NCBI RefSeq assembly: GCF_000143885.2
Contig: NC_018583.1
Location: forward strand, 108,386 to 172,385
Length of the DNA stretch: 64,000 nucleotides
Source: Gordonia sp. KTR9
Lineage (GTDB): Bacteria; Actinomycetota; Actinomycetes; Mycobacteriales; Mycobacteriaceae
Reading direction: 5' to 3'
Under the pieces are notes generated by a model. It was not told the DNA's origin and did no database searches. It worked only from the letters and a program-made list of their open reading frames with translations. This document shows, piece after piece, positions 43,400 to 53,069 of the stretch (positions within the stretch are counted from its first letter, which is position 1; each line of letters opens with the position of its first letter). The position numbers were made by a program, and so were the translations under genes.

Positions 43400-44353
43400 A
43401 TGCGCGTCCAGAAGGAAGTTTCAGTCTTTTACACACGCAGTCGATCTCAGATGGCGGGCCTGGCGGTCACAGTGGTGACGCTTCTCGCGACTCTCTGCGC
43501 GCTCGCCTCCCTAGCAGTAGGCCAGGGCGTTGCCTACGCCGAGACACCAGCAGAGCGTTGCGAGCGCGAGACCAACGCGTACAACAACGCCTGGAAGCAG
43601 GGTTGGGCTGCAAGCAACCCCGGTAAGAGTCCCAACGACGCCCCCCCACCCCCGGTGCCTTACGTCTGCCGTGACCCTCAAGCTACGCCTGAGAACACTC
43701 CCACCACACCTTCAGTGGTGGCTCCCAGCCTGCCGGGCGCGACTACGCCCACCACCCCTGGCACTGGGCCGAACATGACCGCCCACGCCCCTACCGACAT
43801 TCCGCCACCAGGTCGTACACCCATCGTTCCGGTTCCGGAAACGCGGACTGTTCAACCTCCGGTCTCCAACACCGCGGTGCCTACCGCACCGACAGCTTCG
43901 CTCGGTGACGCTGTGGAGAGTTTGCGCCGTAACGCTGATAACAGCGGTTTGCCTCCGTACCGCGCATGCGGATCGTCTGCCGAGCGGAAGACCATCGGCG
44001 AGTACGACGTTGCCGGGGATCGGCGGGCATTCATGGTGTGCGGCAATCGTGAGTACGGATTCGAACACATCAAGGGTCGTCATATGGATGACTGGGCGAA
44101 CAAGGCAATGATCACTGGTGACAAGTGGATGGACCTCATGGACTACACCATTGAGGCCACGTTGCGACACCCAGAAGCCACCTCGCAACGAGACGGCAAG
44201 ACTTGCTATGCGCGCAAAATCTGGATGTATGACAAGCGCAACGGAGAGGTGACGGGCAAGTTCTTCTGGAGCCACGTCATCGTCAAAGACTCCAATGGAG
44301 ACATCATCACAGCCTATCCGACCGGCTCAGGGGACCACCGATGCACGTCATAA
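43400..44353 (+). CDS. Secreted protein with a putative BECR-type RNase toxin domain
   Basis: This 317-residue protein has a signal peptide (helix 20-43, cleavage near AYA-E48), a short Cys-containing head (Cys54, Cys90) and a Pro/Thr linker (about 92-165). The C-terminal domain (about 168-317) carries EHIKGRH (222-228) and ends with IVKDSNGDIITAYPTGSG (303-308 TAYPT). The spaced His and the terminal TAYPT strand recall RNase A-like and other BECR-fold toxins of polymorphic toxin systems. Four Cys in the domain suggest disulfides. It lies 3 bases after an MspA-type porin gene and overlaps a lipoprotein gene by 13 bases. The toxin assignment is inference. Confidence 0.55.
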   Translation: MRVQKEVSVFYTRSRSQMAGLAVTVVTLLATLCALASLAVGQGVAYAETPAERCERETNAYNNAWKQGWAASNPGKSPNDAPPPPVPYVCRDPQATPENTPTTPSVVAPSLPGATTPTTPGTGPNMTAHAPTDIPPPGRTPIVPVPETRTVQPPVSNTAVPTAPTASLGDAVESLRRNADNSGLPPYRACGSSAERKTIGEYDVAGDRRAFMVCGNREYGFEHIKGRHMDDWANKAMITGDKWMDLMDYTIEATLRHPEATSQRDGKTCYARKIWMYDKRNGEVTGKFFWSHVIVKDSNGDIITAYPTGSGDHRCTS

Positions 44354-44940
44354 CGCGAGCCCGAACAATGACTGCCGCTGTGATCGCTCTCGCGCTATGC
44401 TTCTGCGCTGTCGCCTGCACTAGCGACGACGATAGCCCCAGCGTTTCCTCACTCAACGGAGCTTCGGTGTCAGAGACAACTTCGCCACCCAGTGGCGCCG
44501 ACCTGACCGCACTACGGCGGCCCGGCACGCTCGATGAGGCGTTACCCGCCGCGTTGGACGGCTTGCATCCGGTGCTCCTGGAGGAGCCCGAACCCGCCCG
44601 ATTCTTCACGACGATGTACACCCCCTCAACCACTTCCAACGATGTAAGAGCCAGCATCCTCGTCAGCACCCGGGAAAGCCCAGTCACCGCCGACACGGCG
44701 CGTACTGATGCGGAGCTATACCCAAGTCCTGCGTATACCTACACACCAGTTCCCAGCGATCGTCGTGCCTCATTTGGCCATCACTCCTTCGTCGCAGCCT
44801 CGCATGACGACCTGGATGAGTGGGCACTAACCGCCGACACGTTGTTCATCAAGGTCAAGTATCAGCCCGGATCTGTGTCCGAGACCGAACTGTGGACGCT
44901 GGCCGAGAGCATCCTGCGCGCTACGGACAGCACCAGGTAG
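44341..44940 (+). CDS. Lipoprotein overlapping the putative toxin gene (candidate immunity protein)
   Basis: This 199-residue protein has a signal sequence ending in lipobox AVAC (Cys26). The mature part is soluble, with segments such as RPGTLDEALPAALDGLHPVL, FGHHSFVAASHDDLDEWALT and ELWTLAESILRATDS. Its ATG is inside the upstream gene (13-base overlap), so the two are translated together. A membrane-anchored extracytoplasmic partner encoded directly after a secreted toxin fits an immunity role, but no immunity family was recognised. Confidence 0.6.
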   Translation: MHVITRARTMTAAVIALALCFCAVACTSDDDSPSVSSLNGASVSETTSPPSGADLTALRRPGTLDEALPAALDGLHPVLLEEPEPARFFTTMYTPSTTSNDVRASILVSTRESPVTADTARTDAELYPSPAYTYTPVPSDRRASFGHHSFVAASHDDLDEWALTADTLFIKVKYQPGSVSETELWTLAESILRATDSTR

Positions 44941-45046
44941 ACACCCACCCATCGACTGTTCGCCAGGGCGCCGGTTCAACGATCGGTGAGTCATTGCTCT
45001 AGAGCGGACCGACCGAAGTCTGCACGCTGAGGAGGAAATAGCAGAG

Positions 45047-45940
45047 ATGGTTGGCGCGCCCTTCCCTAACCTCACAGAACCCGACTTAGAGAGCGACCCC
45101 GACGGCGGGTTCCCCGTCTACGACATTGTGTTTGAAGACAGGGTCGGCCGGTTGTGGGAAGACCCGAGCCACACGTCCGAAGACTCGCGGGTTGATCCGG
45201 CCAGCTGGGCGGCCCAGCATTCGGTCCCCGCGGGCCGGATCGGACCGGTCGGTCCGGGGATCGCGCCGGAGCAGTGGCCGCGCGATCCGACGACGGGGAT
45301 GCCGATGATGCACGTCATCACCCTGTGGCTCCCCGAGCATTTCCGTCGGCGCGGCCCGGACCTCCCAGGGTTCGCGCTTTTTCAGGGAGCAGGCGAGGCT
45401 TTCATGCCGCTACCCGACAACCCGGATCCGGCCGATCCGTTCGTCATCGACCTGCACCACCATCGCCCCCACCCCCAACAGATTCTCCTCACCGACATCC
45501 TTGATCTCTACTTTGCAGCCATTTGGCTCACCGCCGAGGAACTCACCCGGATCGGCTCACCCCCGGCAGACCGCCGACGTCCCGGAGAACACAACCACGA
45601 CGGACTACCCCGCCATGCGTGGAACCACGACGACCCCCCGCTGCTCGTGCGCCTCACGCCGCGCCGCCACGACCCCAACGCCGGCATCGCCCCCGTCGAA
45701 CGTGACGCCACCACAGACACTCCGTACCTCAGCACGTGGGGCGACGGCGACCACCACGATTGGGCCAACAAACTCCAATGGTGGAATCACCTCGGCGGCA
45801 CAATCTTTCCCTCCCAGTGGATTCCCGACGGACTCACCCCGTACTACCTCGACCTGATCGAACTTCCCGGGATGAACATCGGCACCGGCACCCTTCAGTA
45901 CGACCTCGAATCGAACGTATTCGACTGGGCCTGTGGGTAA
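45047..45940 (+). CDS. Hypothetical protein, possibly DUF1963/YwqG-like
   Basis: This 297-residue protein has AGGAGGAAA upstream of ATG 45047. The pattern of a conserved early WP (EQWPRDPTTGMPMMHVITLW), then LPGFALFQGAGE and a later LNxWNHLGGT-like segment (NKLQWWNHLGGTIFPSQWIP), resembles the DUF1963/YwqG family, some members of which act as immunity or folding factors. The match is by eye only. It follows the porin-toxin-lipoprotein set by 106 bases and could be part of that accessory island. Confidence 0.5.
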   Translation: MVGAPFPNLTEPDLESDPDGGFPVYDIVFEDRVGRLWEDPSHTSEDSRVDPASWAAQHSVPAGRIGPVGPGIAPEQWPRDPTTGMPMMHVITLWLPEHFRRRGPDLPGFALFQGAGEAFMPLPDNPDPADPFVIDLHHHRPHPQQILLTDILDLYFAAIWLTAEELTRIGSPPADRRRPGEHNHDGLPRHAWNHDDPPLLVRLTPRRHDPNAGIAPVERDATTDTPYLSTWGDGDHHDWANKLQWWNHLGGTIFPSQWIPDGLTPYYLDLIELPGMNIGTGTLQYDLESNVFDWACG

Positions 45941-45954
45941 CTGATGTTCCAGAT

Positions 45955-46257
45955 TCACAGAATGCCGTCGAAGACCAGGCCTACCCAGATGCAATCGGCC
46001 GCCAGGCCGAAGGTCAGCCCCGCCCAGAGCGCGATCTTCTCTGCTGGTTTAGCACCAGCGATAGCGGCCACGAGGATGCCGAAAGCGACGAGCCCCAGCG
46101 GGAATACGACCACGATGAGGTAGTCGGGAAGCAGGAGCGCGCAGGCGGCGAGAACCAGTCCGGCGGTCGTGTAGACGGCGTAGCGCGGCCCGTCATCGAG
46201 CTGGGCGATCCGAGTGGCGACCGCACGGGCGATCGCGCGCTCGAGCGACTTCGTCAT
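45955..46257 (-). CDS. Small membrane protein, about 100 residues
   Basis: It has a charged N-terminal helix (KSLERAIARAVATRIAQLDD) and three hydrophobic helices (YAVYTTAGLVLAACALLL, YLIVVVFPLGLVAFGILVAA, ALWAGLTFGLAADCIWVGLV). No family was recognised. It is convergent with the preceding gene (14 bases apart) and lies upstream of the Hsp70 gene's end on the same strand. Confidence 0.65.
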   Translation of the reverse strand: MTKSLERAIARAVATRIAQLDDGPRYAVYTTAGLVLAACALLLPDYLIVVVFPLGLVAFGILVAAIAGAKPAEKIALWAGLTFGLAADCIWVGLVFDGIL

Positions 46258-46307
46258 GCCAGTCCTTCACGGTGGGGTTGCCCGATCACGTCGACACCTC
46301 TACGCAC

Positions 46308-48140
46308 TCAGTTGATGAGGCCGGAGCGGGTGAGGAAGGTGCGGGCATTCTCTACCGACGACAGTTCGGTGACCCTGAGGACCAGCCCGGTACCGGTGTT
46401 GGCGTACCAGATGGTGTATTCGTTGTCGCTGAGACTCGGGGTGATCTCGGCGGCGGCCTGGCGGTTGGTGTCTTCGACGACGGTGCCCTTGCCGGCACTG
46501 TAGACCCCGTTACGCAGGTTGCGGATCTCGCGGGTGGCTTCGTTGTCGTCGACGTTGATGTCGATCCGCAGTGAGTCCGATAGGCCGCCCTCGATTTTGA
46601 GGCCACTCAGGGTGCCGGCCTCGTTGAGGGTGCAGTCCAGTGTGAGGGCGCCGTTGTCGGTGAAGCTGCCGTTGGTGCAGTCGGTGATCTGGGATTGCAG
46701 GGCGCCGGGGAGTTGCTGGCGGATTTGGTCGGGGTCGGTGAGGATCGGCCCGCCGTCTTCGCCGGTGGGGCCGGCGGGGGTGGTGTCGGCGCCCAGGGTT
46801 TGGGTGGCCTGGGATGCATCGGTGGGGTCGTCGTCGCTGCCGCTGGCGGTGGTGACGATGGTGGTCACGATCGCGGCGGCGGCGGTGACGGCGACCGCCG
46901 CGGCGCCGATGCGCAACCAGCGTCGCCGCGTCGAGGCGGGCTGGGCTGGTGAGCCCAAGGTGCGGGGTTGGGTGTGCCAGGTCGGCATGAGGTCGGCGGC
47001 TTCGGGGATGCCGCGGGGCTGGGTGGGCGCCGAGTCCGCCAGCACGGTGAGCAGTGCACCTTGGGCGACAACGGTTTTGGGGTCGTCGAGGGTGGCGACG
47101 GGGCCGAGTTCGCCGAGGCGTTGCTGGATGAGGGGGATGCGGGAGGACCCGCCGGTGAGGTAGAGGGCGGTGAGTTGGTCGGGGTGGGTGAGGCCGGCGT
47201 CGGCGAGGGTGGTTCGGGTGAGGTGGACGGCGGCGTCGACGGCGGGGGTGATGAGTTCGTCGAACTCGTCGCGGGTGATCTGCAGGGTGGTGCGTTCATT
47301 CGGGCCGGGCACGGTGATGGTGGCCGACGGCGTTTCGGACAGCAGCTCTTTGGCCTGCTGGATGGAGTCCTGCAAGGACTGGATGGCGTCGATGGGGGCG
47401 GCGCGGCGCAGCCAGGCGGCGTGGTCGGGGTCGCGGTCGGCGAGGCGATCCTCGACCCAGCGTTGCAGCAGGGCGTCGAAGTTCTTGCCGCCCAGTCCGT
47501 TGTCGCCGCGGGCGGCGATGACCTGGAAGGTGTTGGTGGGGGTGACCTCGAGGACGGCGATGTCGAGGGTGCCGCCGCCGAAGTCGAACACCGCAATCCT
47601 GGTGCCGTGTTGCAGGGCGTGGGAGCGGGAGTAGTGCCCGGCCGCGGCGCGGGGTTCGGAGATCGTGGTGATCCGCTCGGCCGGGATGCCGGCGGCCCTT
47701 GCGGCGTCGGTGAGAACCTGAATCTGTTGGGGCGCCCACGCTTCGGGGTGGGTGAGCACGACCCGGTCGGGCATGGTGCCGGCGTGTGCGGCGACCCCGC
47801 GGCCGATGATGGTACGCATCACGGCGGCGACGAGGGCATAGATCGGCAGGGTGTGCCCGTTGGCTGCGACGGCCGGTTGCGCGCCGATGAGGCGTTTGGG
47901 TGAGGCGATGAACCCGGCCGGGTTCTGTGCGGCGGAGTTGAGGGCGGCACCCCCGACGAGGACGGTGCCTGCGGTGTCGACGAACACCGCCGAGGGCATC
48001 AGGTTGCTGGTGTGGGTCAGCGAGAGCGCTTCGATGCTGCGGCTGGTGGCGCCCGAATGCGCGGCCGCCGAGTTTGAGGTGCCGAAGTCGATGGCCAGAG
48101 ACCAGGCATGGGTGGCAGATGTCTGGGTGGCAGATGTCAT
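46308..48140 (-). CDS. Hsp70-family protein with transmembrane anchor and extracytoplasmic tail
   Basis: This 610-residue protein has an actin/Hsp70 ATPase domain (1-370) with the phosphate motifs LAIDFGTSNSA (15-25) and VFDFGGGTLDIAVLEV (184-199) and the adenosine motif YLTGGSSRIP (327-336). The substrate-binding domain of DnaK is missing. Instead a basic linker leads to a membrane helix (about 409-432) and an outside domain of about 180 residues with two Cys. It is the third gene of an operon after two dynamin-like GTPases (31-base gap), suggesting ATP-driven signalling or remodelling at the membrane. Confidence 0.85.
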   Translation of the reverse strand: MTSATQTSATHAWSLAIDFGTSNSAAAHSGATSRSIEALSLTHTSNLMPSAVFVDTAGTVLVGGAALNSAAQNPAGFIASPKRLIGAQPAVAANGHTLPIYALVAAVMRTIIGRGVAAHAGTMPDRVVLTHPEAWAPQQIQVLTDAARAAGIPAERITTISEPRAAAGHYSRSHALQHGTRIAVFDFGGGTLDIAVLEVTPTNTFQVIAARGDNGLGGKNFDALLQRWVEDRLADRDPDHAAWLRRAAPIDAIQSLQDSIQQAKELLSETPSATITVPGPNERTTLQITRDEFDELITPAVDAAVHLTRTTLADAGLTHPDQLTALYLTGGSSRIPLIQQRLGELGPVATLDDPKTVVAQGALLTVLADSAPTQPRGIPEAADLMPTWHTQPRTLGSPAQPASTRRRWLRIGAAAVAVTAAAAIVTTIVTTASGSDDDPTDASQATQTLGADTTPAGPTGEDGGPILTDPDQIRQQLPGALQSQITDCTNGSFTDNGALTLDCTLNEAGTLSGLKIEGGLSDSLRIDINVDDNEATREIRNLRNGVYSAGKGTVVEDTNRQAAAEITPSLSDNEYTIWYANTGTGLVLRVTELSSVENARTFLTRSGLIN

Positions 48141-48171
48141 GGTGTCGGATCGTCCTGTGCGGGAGGGGGTG

Positions 48172-49596
48172 TCAGTGGCCGGCGGCCAGAGCGGTGTAGG
48201 TGCGGATGAGGGTGACCAGGGCGGCGTCCTCGGCCGCCGACCGGGTGGCCAGGGTGCGTTGCTGGGCGGCGGCCAGGCGGCGGTGGGCTTCGGCGGTGAC
48301 GGCGGCCGGTGGTGAGTGGCCGTCGAGGCCGACGCGGCCGGCGGGGGTGGTGGCGGTGAGGATGGTGCGCAGTTCGTCGGTGACCGCGGCGTCGGGGTCG
48401 ACGTCGAGCATGCGTTGGTAGTCCTCGAGCACGGTCACCGCGGCCAGGGCCGGGTCGGCGCGCAATCCGGCGGTCAGGGTGCGGATGTGGTCGCGGGCGG
48501 GATGGGTGAAGGCCAGTTGATCGAGGCGGGCCAGGATGCGGTGGGCGCGGTGCAGCATGGCGAACCGGCCGGTGGCCGCGGTCAGGGCGTGGCGCAGGGC
48601 GGCGATCCCGGATCGTTCGGCCAGCCAAGTGTTGAGCGCTGCGGCTCCGTCGGCGGCGATACGGCGGCCGTTGAGTACGCCGTACTCGCCGAGCAGGGCG
48701 AGGAGTTCACGCCGTTCGGCCGGCGGTACTCCCCCGCTGGTGGGGTCTTCGGAGTCGAAGATCCGCAGCACTTCTAGCGGCGCGATGTCGCGGAGCTGGG
48801 CGAGCAGCGCGGCGTGGCGTTCGGTCAGCATGCCGGTGTGGCTGGTTTGCGCCATCAGCCCGGACACCGGGACGATCGCGTGGACGATCCCGGCCAGCGG
48901 GCCGGCCATGGTGGCGGCGTGGGCGGCGGCGTGGGTGAGTGGGTCGCGGCGGCCGAAGGCGCCTTCGCCGAAGGAGTCGGCGCGCGAGAGCACCCCGAGC
49001 ATGGTCAACGGGGTGAACGGCAGCCGGTGCAGGAACTCGATCTCATCGACGCGGGGTGCGGCGTCGAAGAGGAATACCGCGGCATCGGCATCGATGGAGG
49101 CGGTGCGGGTTTGTTCGAAGCCGTCGATCATCACTCGGCGGGTGGCGGCGTCGTTGGCGGCGGTCAGCGTCGACAGGCCGGGGGTGTCGATGAGGGTGAG
49201 TTCGCGCAGCGCCGCTGAGGGCAGCCACCGGTCGACGTAGGCGACCTCGGCTGACGGGATCGGTAACTCGATCCCTGCGCCCGGGCGCAGCGCGGCGCGG
49301 TGGCGGGTGCTGTCGAGGGCGAGGACCTCAGCCCGGGACGGGGACCCGTCGCGGTAGACGGTGACGACGTTGGTGGCCTCCAGGGCGGCGGTCTCGGCGA
49401 CCGGGGCGCCGATCAGCGCATTAACCAGCGTGGATTTGCCCGCTTTGAGTCGGCCGACCACCACGACGCGCGGCGGTGACCACAAGATGGTGCCGATCGC
49501 ATTGGCGTGATCGATGCAGTCCCCACCGAGCGCGGCCAGCTGGTGCAGCCCGCGGTCGAGCGTGGTGTGCACCGAATCTGGTGTCGCGCTACTCAT
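48172..49596 (-). CDS. Dynamin-like GTPase 2 (IniC-like)
   Basis: ATG 49596 overlaps the stop of the upstream GTPase (ATGA), giving 474 residues; the longer open frame is an artefact. GTPase motifs are GRLKAGKST (48-56), DTPG (137-140) and SRAD near 207. A helical stalk region follows. Bacterial dynamin pairs such as IniA/IniC act on the cytoplasmic side of the membrane in envelope stress and drug tolerance. The coupled arrangement with GTPase 1 suggests a heteromeric complex. Confidence 0.85.
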   Translation of the reverse strand: MSSATPDSVHTTLDRGLHQLAALGGDCIDHANAIGTILWSPPRVVVVGRLKAGKSTLVNALIGAPVAETAALEATNVVTVYRDGSPSRAEVLALDSTRHRAALRPGAGIELPIPSAEVAYVDRWLPSAALRELTLIDTPGLSTLTAANDAATRRVMIDGFEQTRTASIDADAAVFLFDAAPRVDEIEFLHRLPFTPLTMLGVLSRADSFGEGAFGRRDPLTHAAAHAATMAGPLAGIVHAIVPVSGLMAQTSHTGMLTERHAALLAQLRDIAPLEVLRIFDSEDPTSGGVPPAERRELLALLGEYGVLNGRRIAADGAAALNTWLAERSGIAALRHALTAATGRFAMLHRAHRILARLDQLAFTHPARDHIRTLTAGLRADPALAAVTVLEDYQRMLDVDPDAAVTDELRTILTATTPAGRVGLDGHSPPAAVTAEAHRRLAAAQQRTLATRSAAEDAALVTLIRTYTALAAGH

Positions 49597-51419
49597 GTCG
49601 GGTCTCCGTCGAGCAGTGCTTGGGCGGCGGTGATGCGTTTGTCGACGATGGCCAGGTTCGAGGTGAGGCGTTGGGTGGACTTTTCGCGGGTGGCGGCGTC
49701 GGCGGCCGCGGCCTCCTGGACGTGGGTGATGGTGGTTTGAAGCTGGTCGATGCTGGCGCGCAGGTGATCTCGGTAGCGGATGACGATGTCGGGGCGGGCT
49801 TGGGCGACGGCGCTGTCGAGGAGTCGGCCGGTGGCGGTCTTGGTGGCGGCCAACGTTTCTCGCAGCCAGGCCAGCAGGTTGGTTTTGCCGGCGCGGATCG
49901 CCCGGAAGCTCAAGTTCACTCCGACCCACACCGCGCCGATGACGGCGCCGACACCCATCAGCGCCGACAGCCCGACAAGGCCACCGAGGGTGGAGGACCC
50001 GACCACACCCATGGTCAGCAACGTCGGGTCGAGCAGCCCTTGGCGTTTGCTGGTGACCTGGTGGGTTTCGATCTTCTTGTCCTGCATCGAGGCGACGATG
50101 CGGTCGCTGATCTGTTCCCACACCGCGGGGTCGTCGGCGAAGCGTGGGGTGATGATCGTGTCGTGCAGCTCCTGCAGGAACCCGGCGAGGGTTTCGGCCA
50201 TCGCCATCTGCAGATCGACCTGCATGTCGGCGGTGAACTTCTGTTCGCTGCGCCGCAACACGGCCATGCCGTTGCTGTTGATGTAGGTGGTCCACTTCTC
50301 GCGCACCCCATCGAGGCGGCGTTCGAGGTCATCGACCGCCGATTGCCGCAACAAGGTCAAGTCCCGGGCGAGGTATTGCTCCCATTGGCGTGACTGGGCC
50401 TGCAGGTCGGTGAGCCGGTCGCGTTCGGCGGTCAGATCCGGCAACGCTTTCGCTCCAGCAGCCAGCGCGGCGAGCTCGTCGGCGATGGTCGTGCGCACGG
50501 TGCGCAGCCCGTCCAGACAGGTGCGGACCGCATCCAGGTGCGGGGCCGCCGCGGCGGCGTCAAGTCGGTCGGTGATCGCCGCGCGCAGGGCGGCGATCCC
50601 GGCGTCGGCCTCGAGGCGGTGACGCGCCTGCGGGTCGGGGGTCTCGGCGGCCAGGACGGCGAGGAGGCTCGACACCCCGATCACCGGCACCGTACGCCCC
50701 AGGTGCTCGGCGATCAGGCGCTGGTTCTCGGCGACGATCGCCCGCCAGCGTCCCAGGTGTTTGTCGGTTTTCGTCACGGCCACAACAACGGCATCGACAC
50801 CAGCGCTGGCCTCGCGGACGAAGGCCATCTCCGGGGCCGTGATCGGGGCAGAAGCATCACAGACCAGCACCAGCACGCACGCCTGCTGCGTGGACTGCGA
50901 CGCCAGTTTCGCCAAACCGGGGTCCAGACCGCCGACACCGGGGGTGTCGATGAGGGTCATATCGCCCACCGCCGCCTCACGCAGCGCGATCGCCGCCGCA
51001 GTGGGCAGCTCCTCAACGCTGCGATCACACACCATCCGCCCGCCAGTGGTCACCCAGTCGGCCAGCTCGCCGATCTCAGCCGGCCGCGGGCCGGAGGGAA
51101 AGAACAACTCGGCGGCGTGGGCGGCGGGTAGATCACCGGTGGTGGTGACCGACACCGCAACCGAGGAGGTGACATCAACCCCCACCGGGCACAGGTCGCG
51201 GTAGCCGACCAGGGCGTTGACCAGCGAACTTTTGCCGCGCTGCACCTCGCCGGCCACCACCACGGTGCGCTGCGGCGCCCGATGCAGTTTCGTCTCGGCG
51301 AGGTCGGCGACGGCGTCGTGTTTGTAGGCGCGCAGCACCTTTCCCGCCTCAGCCACGACCGCCGCCGCGGCCGCATCGACCCCTGTCTGGGGTGCTGCGG
51401 GCGCGTTCACGCCGACCAT
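49593..51419 (-). CDS. Dynamin-like GTPase 1 (IniA-like)
   Basis: From ATG 51419 the 608-residue protein has P-loop GEVQRGKSS (57-65), DTPGVGG (158-164) and TKTD (216-219), long coiled stalk helices and two closely spaced hydrophobic helices (GVVGSSTLGGLVGLSALMGV, AVIGAVWVGVNLSF) that may insert in the membrane, as in IniA. The gene is the first of the operon IniA-like, IniC-like, Hsp70 and is divergent from a lipoprotein pair. The ribosome site is weak, so the start is approximate. Confidence 0.87.
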   Translation of the reverse strand: MVGVNAPAAPQTGVDAAAAAVVAEAGKVLRAYKHDAVADLAETKLHRAPQRTVVVAGEVQRGKSSLVNALVGYRDLCPVGVDVTSSVAVSVTTTGDLPAAHAAELFFPSGPRPAEIGELADWVTTGGRMVCDRSVEELPTAAAIALREAAVGDMTLIDTPGVGGLDPGLAKLASQSTQQACVLVLVCDASAPITAPEMAFVREASAGVDAVVVAVTKTDKHLGRWRAIVAENQRLIAEHLGRTVPVIGVSSLLAVLAAETPDPQARHRLEADAGIAALRAAITDRLDAAAAAPHLDAVRTCLDGLRTVRTTIADELAALAAGAKALPDLTAERDRLTDLQAQSRQWEQYLARDLTLLRQSAVDDLERRLDGVREKWTTYINSNGMAVLRRSEQKFTADMQVDLQMAMAETLAGFLQELHDTIITPRFADDPAVWEQISDRIVASMQDKKIETHQVTSKRQGLLDPTLLTMGVVGSSTLGGLVGLSALMGVGAVIGAVWVGVNLSFRAIRAGKTNLLAWLRETLAATKTATGRLLDSAVAQARPDIVIRYRDHLRASIDQLQTTITHVQEAAAADAATREKSTQRLTSNLAIVDKRITAAQALLDGDPT

Positions 51420-51797
51420 CGTCTCGTAGCAGTGCCGCCGTTCCCCCGACCGGTCATGGAAAGCATGCTGGTCGAAGCGGCAGGGCAAACGCAAAACGGT
51501 GGGCGTCAGGCGCCGGCGGTGCAGGCCCAGATGATCGTGCGGGACCCCGGCCCGGACTCATTCGCCGCGGCTACCTCAGCGGACCGTTCGCCCGCGATGG
51601 CAGACCCGACTGTGTGGGCGCGAGGGTGGGCGCACTATTCTGCAGCCGAACAAGAGGATCGTGCAGATCCGGGTTTCGGGGGAACCGTTCGGGGTTCGCG
51701 CAGCAACTCACTGAGCAACACCAGTGTGTGCGGCGCTGGCCCGGGTGAGGTCGTTGGTCCTCCGCGGCAGGGGCTGCAGGAGAGAAACGAGACCCTG

Positions 51798-53051
51798 ATG
51801 AAGCGTTGGTACCCACTCGCGGCCGCAGCCGCGGTCACCGCGGGCATGCTGGCCGCATGCTCCACCGGCGGCGAACCCGCCCCCGAATCCTCGACGCCCG
51901 GTAGCGCCGAGCCGACGGTCGATCTGACCGCGCTTGATCCGGGCGCCTACCCCACCGAACCTCGCCCACCGTTCGGTGTTGCCGACGACTCGCAACTGGT
52001 GCAGGTCGAAAGCCAGCGGATGGCGCAGTTCATCGTGGTGCCCTTCGAGGTCGACCCGGACCTGACCGCCCCGGACAAATCAAACGCACCGATCACCAGC
52101 CGCCGCAACCTGGTGCCACACATCAACGCCGACGCGGCGACGATCCCGGCCAACGACGCACTGCTTGGCGGTTTCTCGTCACTGTTCACCACCGCGCCGA
52201 CCGAACGGGACAACCCGCGTGGCCTGCACAACATGGTGCTGCGCTACGAAACCGCCGCTGATGCCCGCGCCGCCGCACAGCAACTCGCCCAGGTCAGCGC
52301 CCGCCAGCAGAACAGCCCGGTCACCAGCCTGCCGGGGGTGGAGGGCGCCTGGGCCCTCGAGACCACCCGCAACGACAAGAGCTACTTCACGACCTACACC
52401 CCGCACGGGGTGTACGTAATCTACGAGTTCGCCTCCTCCCTGGCGGCCCACTCCGACCAGCTCGAGCCGATGGCCCGCAAAGCAATCACGTTACAGTCGG
52501 CGTTGATCGACCAATTCCCACGCACCCCCACGGCTGCGGAGAACGCCGCCCGCGGCAACGGCGAAGGTTTTCAGCCGCCGAAGATGGATGAGAACAGCAT
52601 CCTCATCTACGCCCTGCCCTACACCGACACCGAGATGGAAAACGGCATCACCGGCCGGCCGCAGCAGAGCATGCGCGCGGTGTACGGGCCGCGCGGCTTG
52701 TCGCATTTCTCCAGCGACCCGGCCGGCATCTTCAACGACCTTCGTGCGGCCGGATCTACCGCGAACGCGATCGAGCGTTCCATCGTCTACCGCGCCGACA
52801 CCGAGGAGCAGGCCGCCACGCTGGCCGCTACGAGCGAAGCCGACGATCAGAAGATCGACGCACCGCCCGGGCTGCCGGCCGCCAACTGCTCTGCCCAATC
52901 CAGCGCCGACGGCAAGTACACGATCTATCACTGCAAGGTGCAGGTCGGCCGCTACGTCGGAGAAGTGCAGTCGCCCAATAAGACTGACGTCTACCAGCAA
53001 GCCGCGGCTCAATATCTGATCCTCACCAAGGCCGACCAGAACGCCAAGTAG
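51798..53051 (+). CDS. DUF7373-like lipoprotein, paralogue 1
   Basis: This 417-residue protein has a signal sequence with lipobox LAAC (Cys18) and the long extracytoplasmic domain typical of mycolate-bacterial DUF7373 lipoproteins: LDPGAYPTEPRPPFG near the N-terminus, QRMAQFIVVPFEVDPDL, SILIYALPYTD, VYGPRGLSHF and a Cys pair near the end. It is followed 18 bases later by a paralogue and is divergent from the dynamin operon (378-base gap). Family name by recall; function unknown. Confidence 0.8.
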   Translation: MKRWYPLAAAAAVTAGMLAACSTGGEPAPESSTPGSAEPTVDLTALDPGAYPTEPRPPFGVADDSQLVQVESQRMAQFIVVPFEVDPDLTAPDKSNAPITSRRNLVPHINADAATIPANDALLGGFSSLFTTAPTERDNPRGLHNMVLRYETAADARAAAQQLAQVSARQQNSPVTSLPGVEGAWALETTRNDKSYFTTYTPHGVYVIYEFASSLAAHSDQLEPMARKAITLQSALIDQFPRTPTAAENAARGNGEGFQPPKMDENSILIYALPYTDTEMENGITGRPQQSMRAVYGPRGLSHFSSDPAGIFNDLRAAGSTANAIERSIVYRADTEEQAATLAATSEADDQKIDAPPGLPAANCSAQSSADGKYTIYHCKVQVGRYVGEVQSPNKTDVYQQAAAQYLILTKADQNAK

Positions 53052-53069
53052 ACGGGACGAAAGGCGACG

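Noticed and set aside
46968..47903. A 311-codon plus-strand open frame opposite the Hsp70 gene
   Set aside because: Gly/Asp/Val-rich complement of the ATPase domain; no start site or motif.
49597..50295. N-terminal extension of the IniC-like GTPase frame
   Set aside because: Arg/His/Pro-rich shadow of the upstream IniA-like gene; the ATGA overlap at 49593-49596 fixes the true start.
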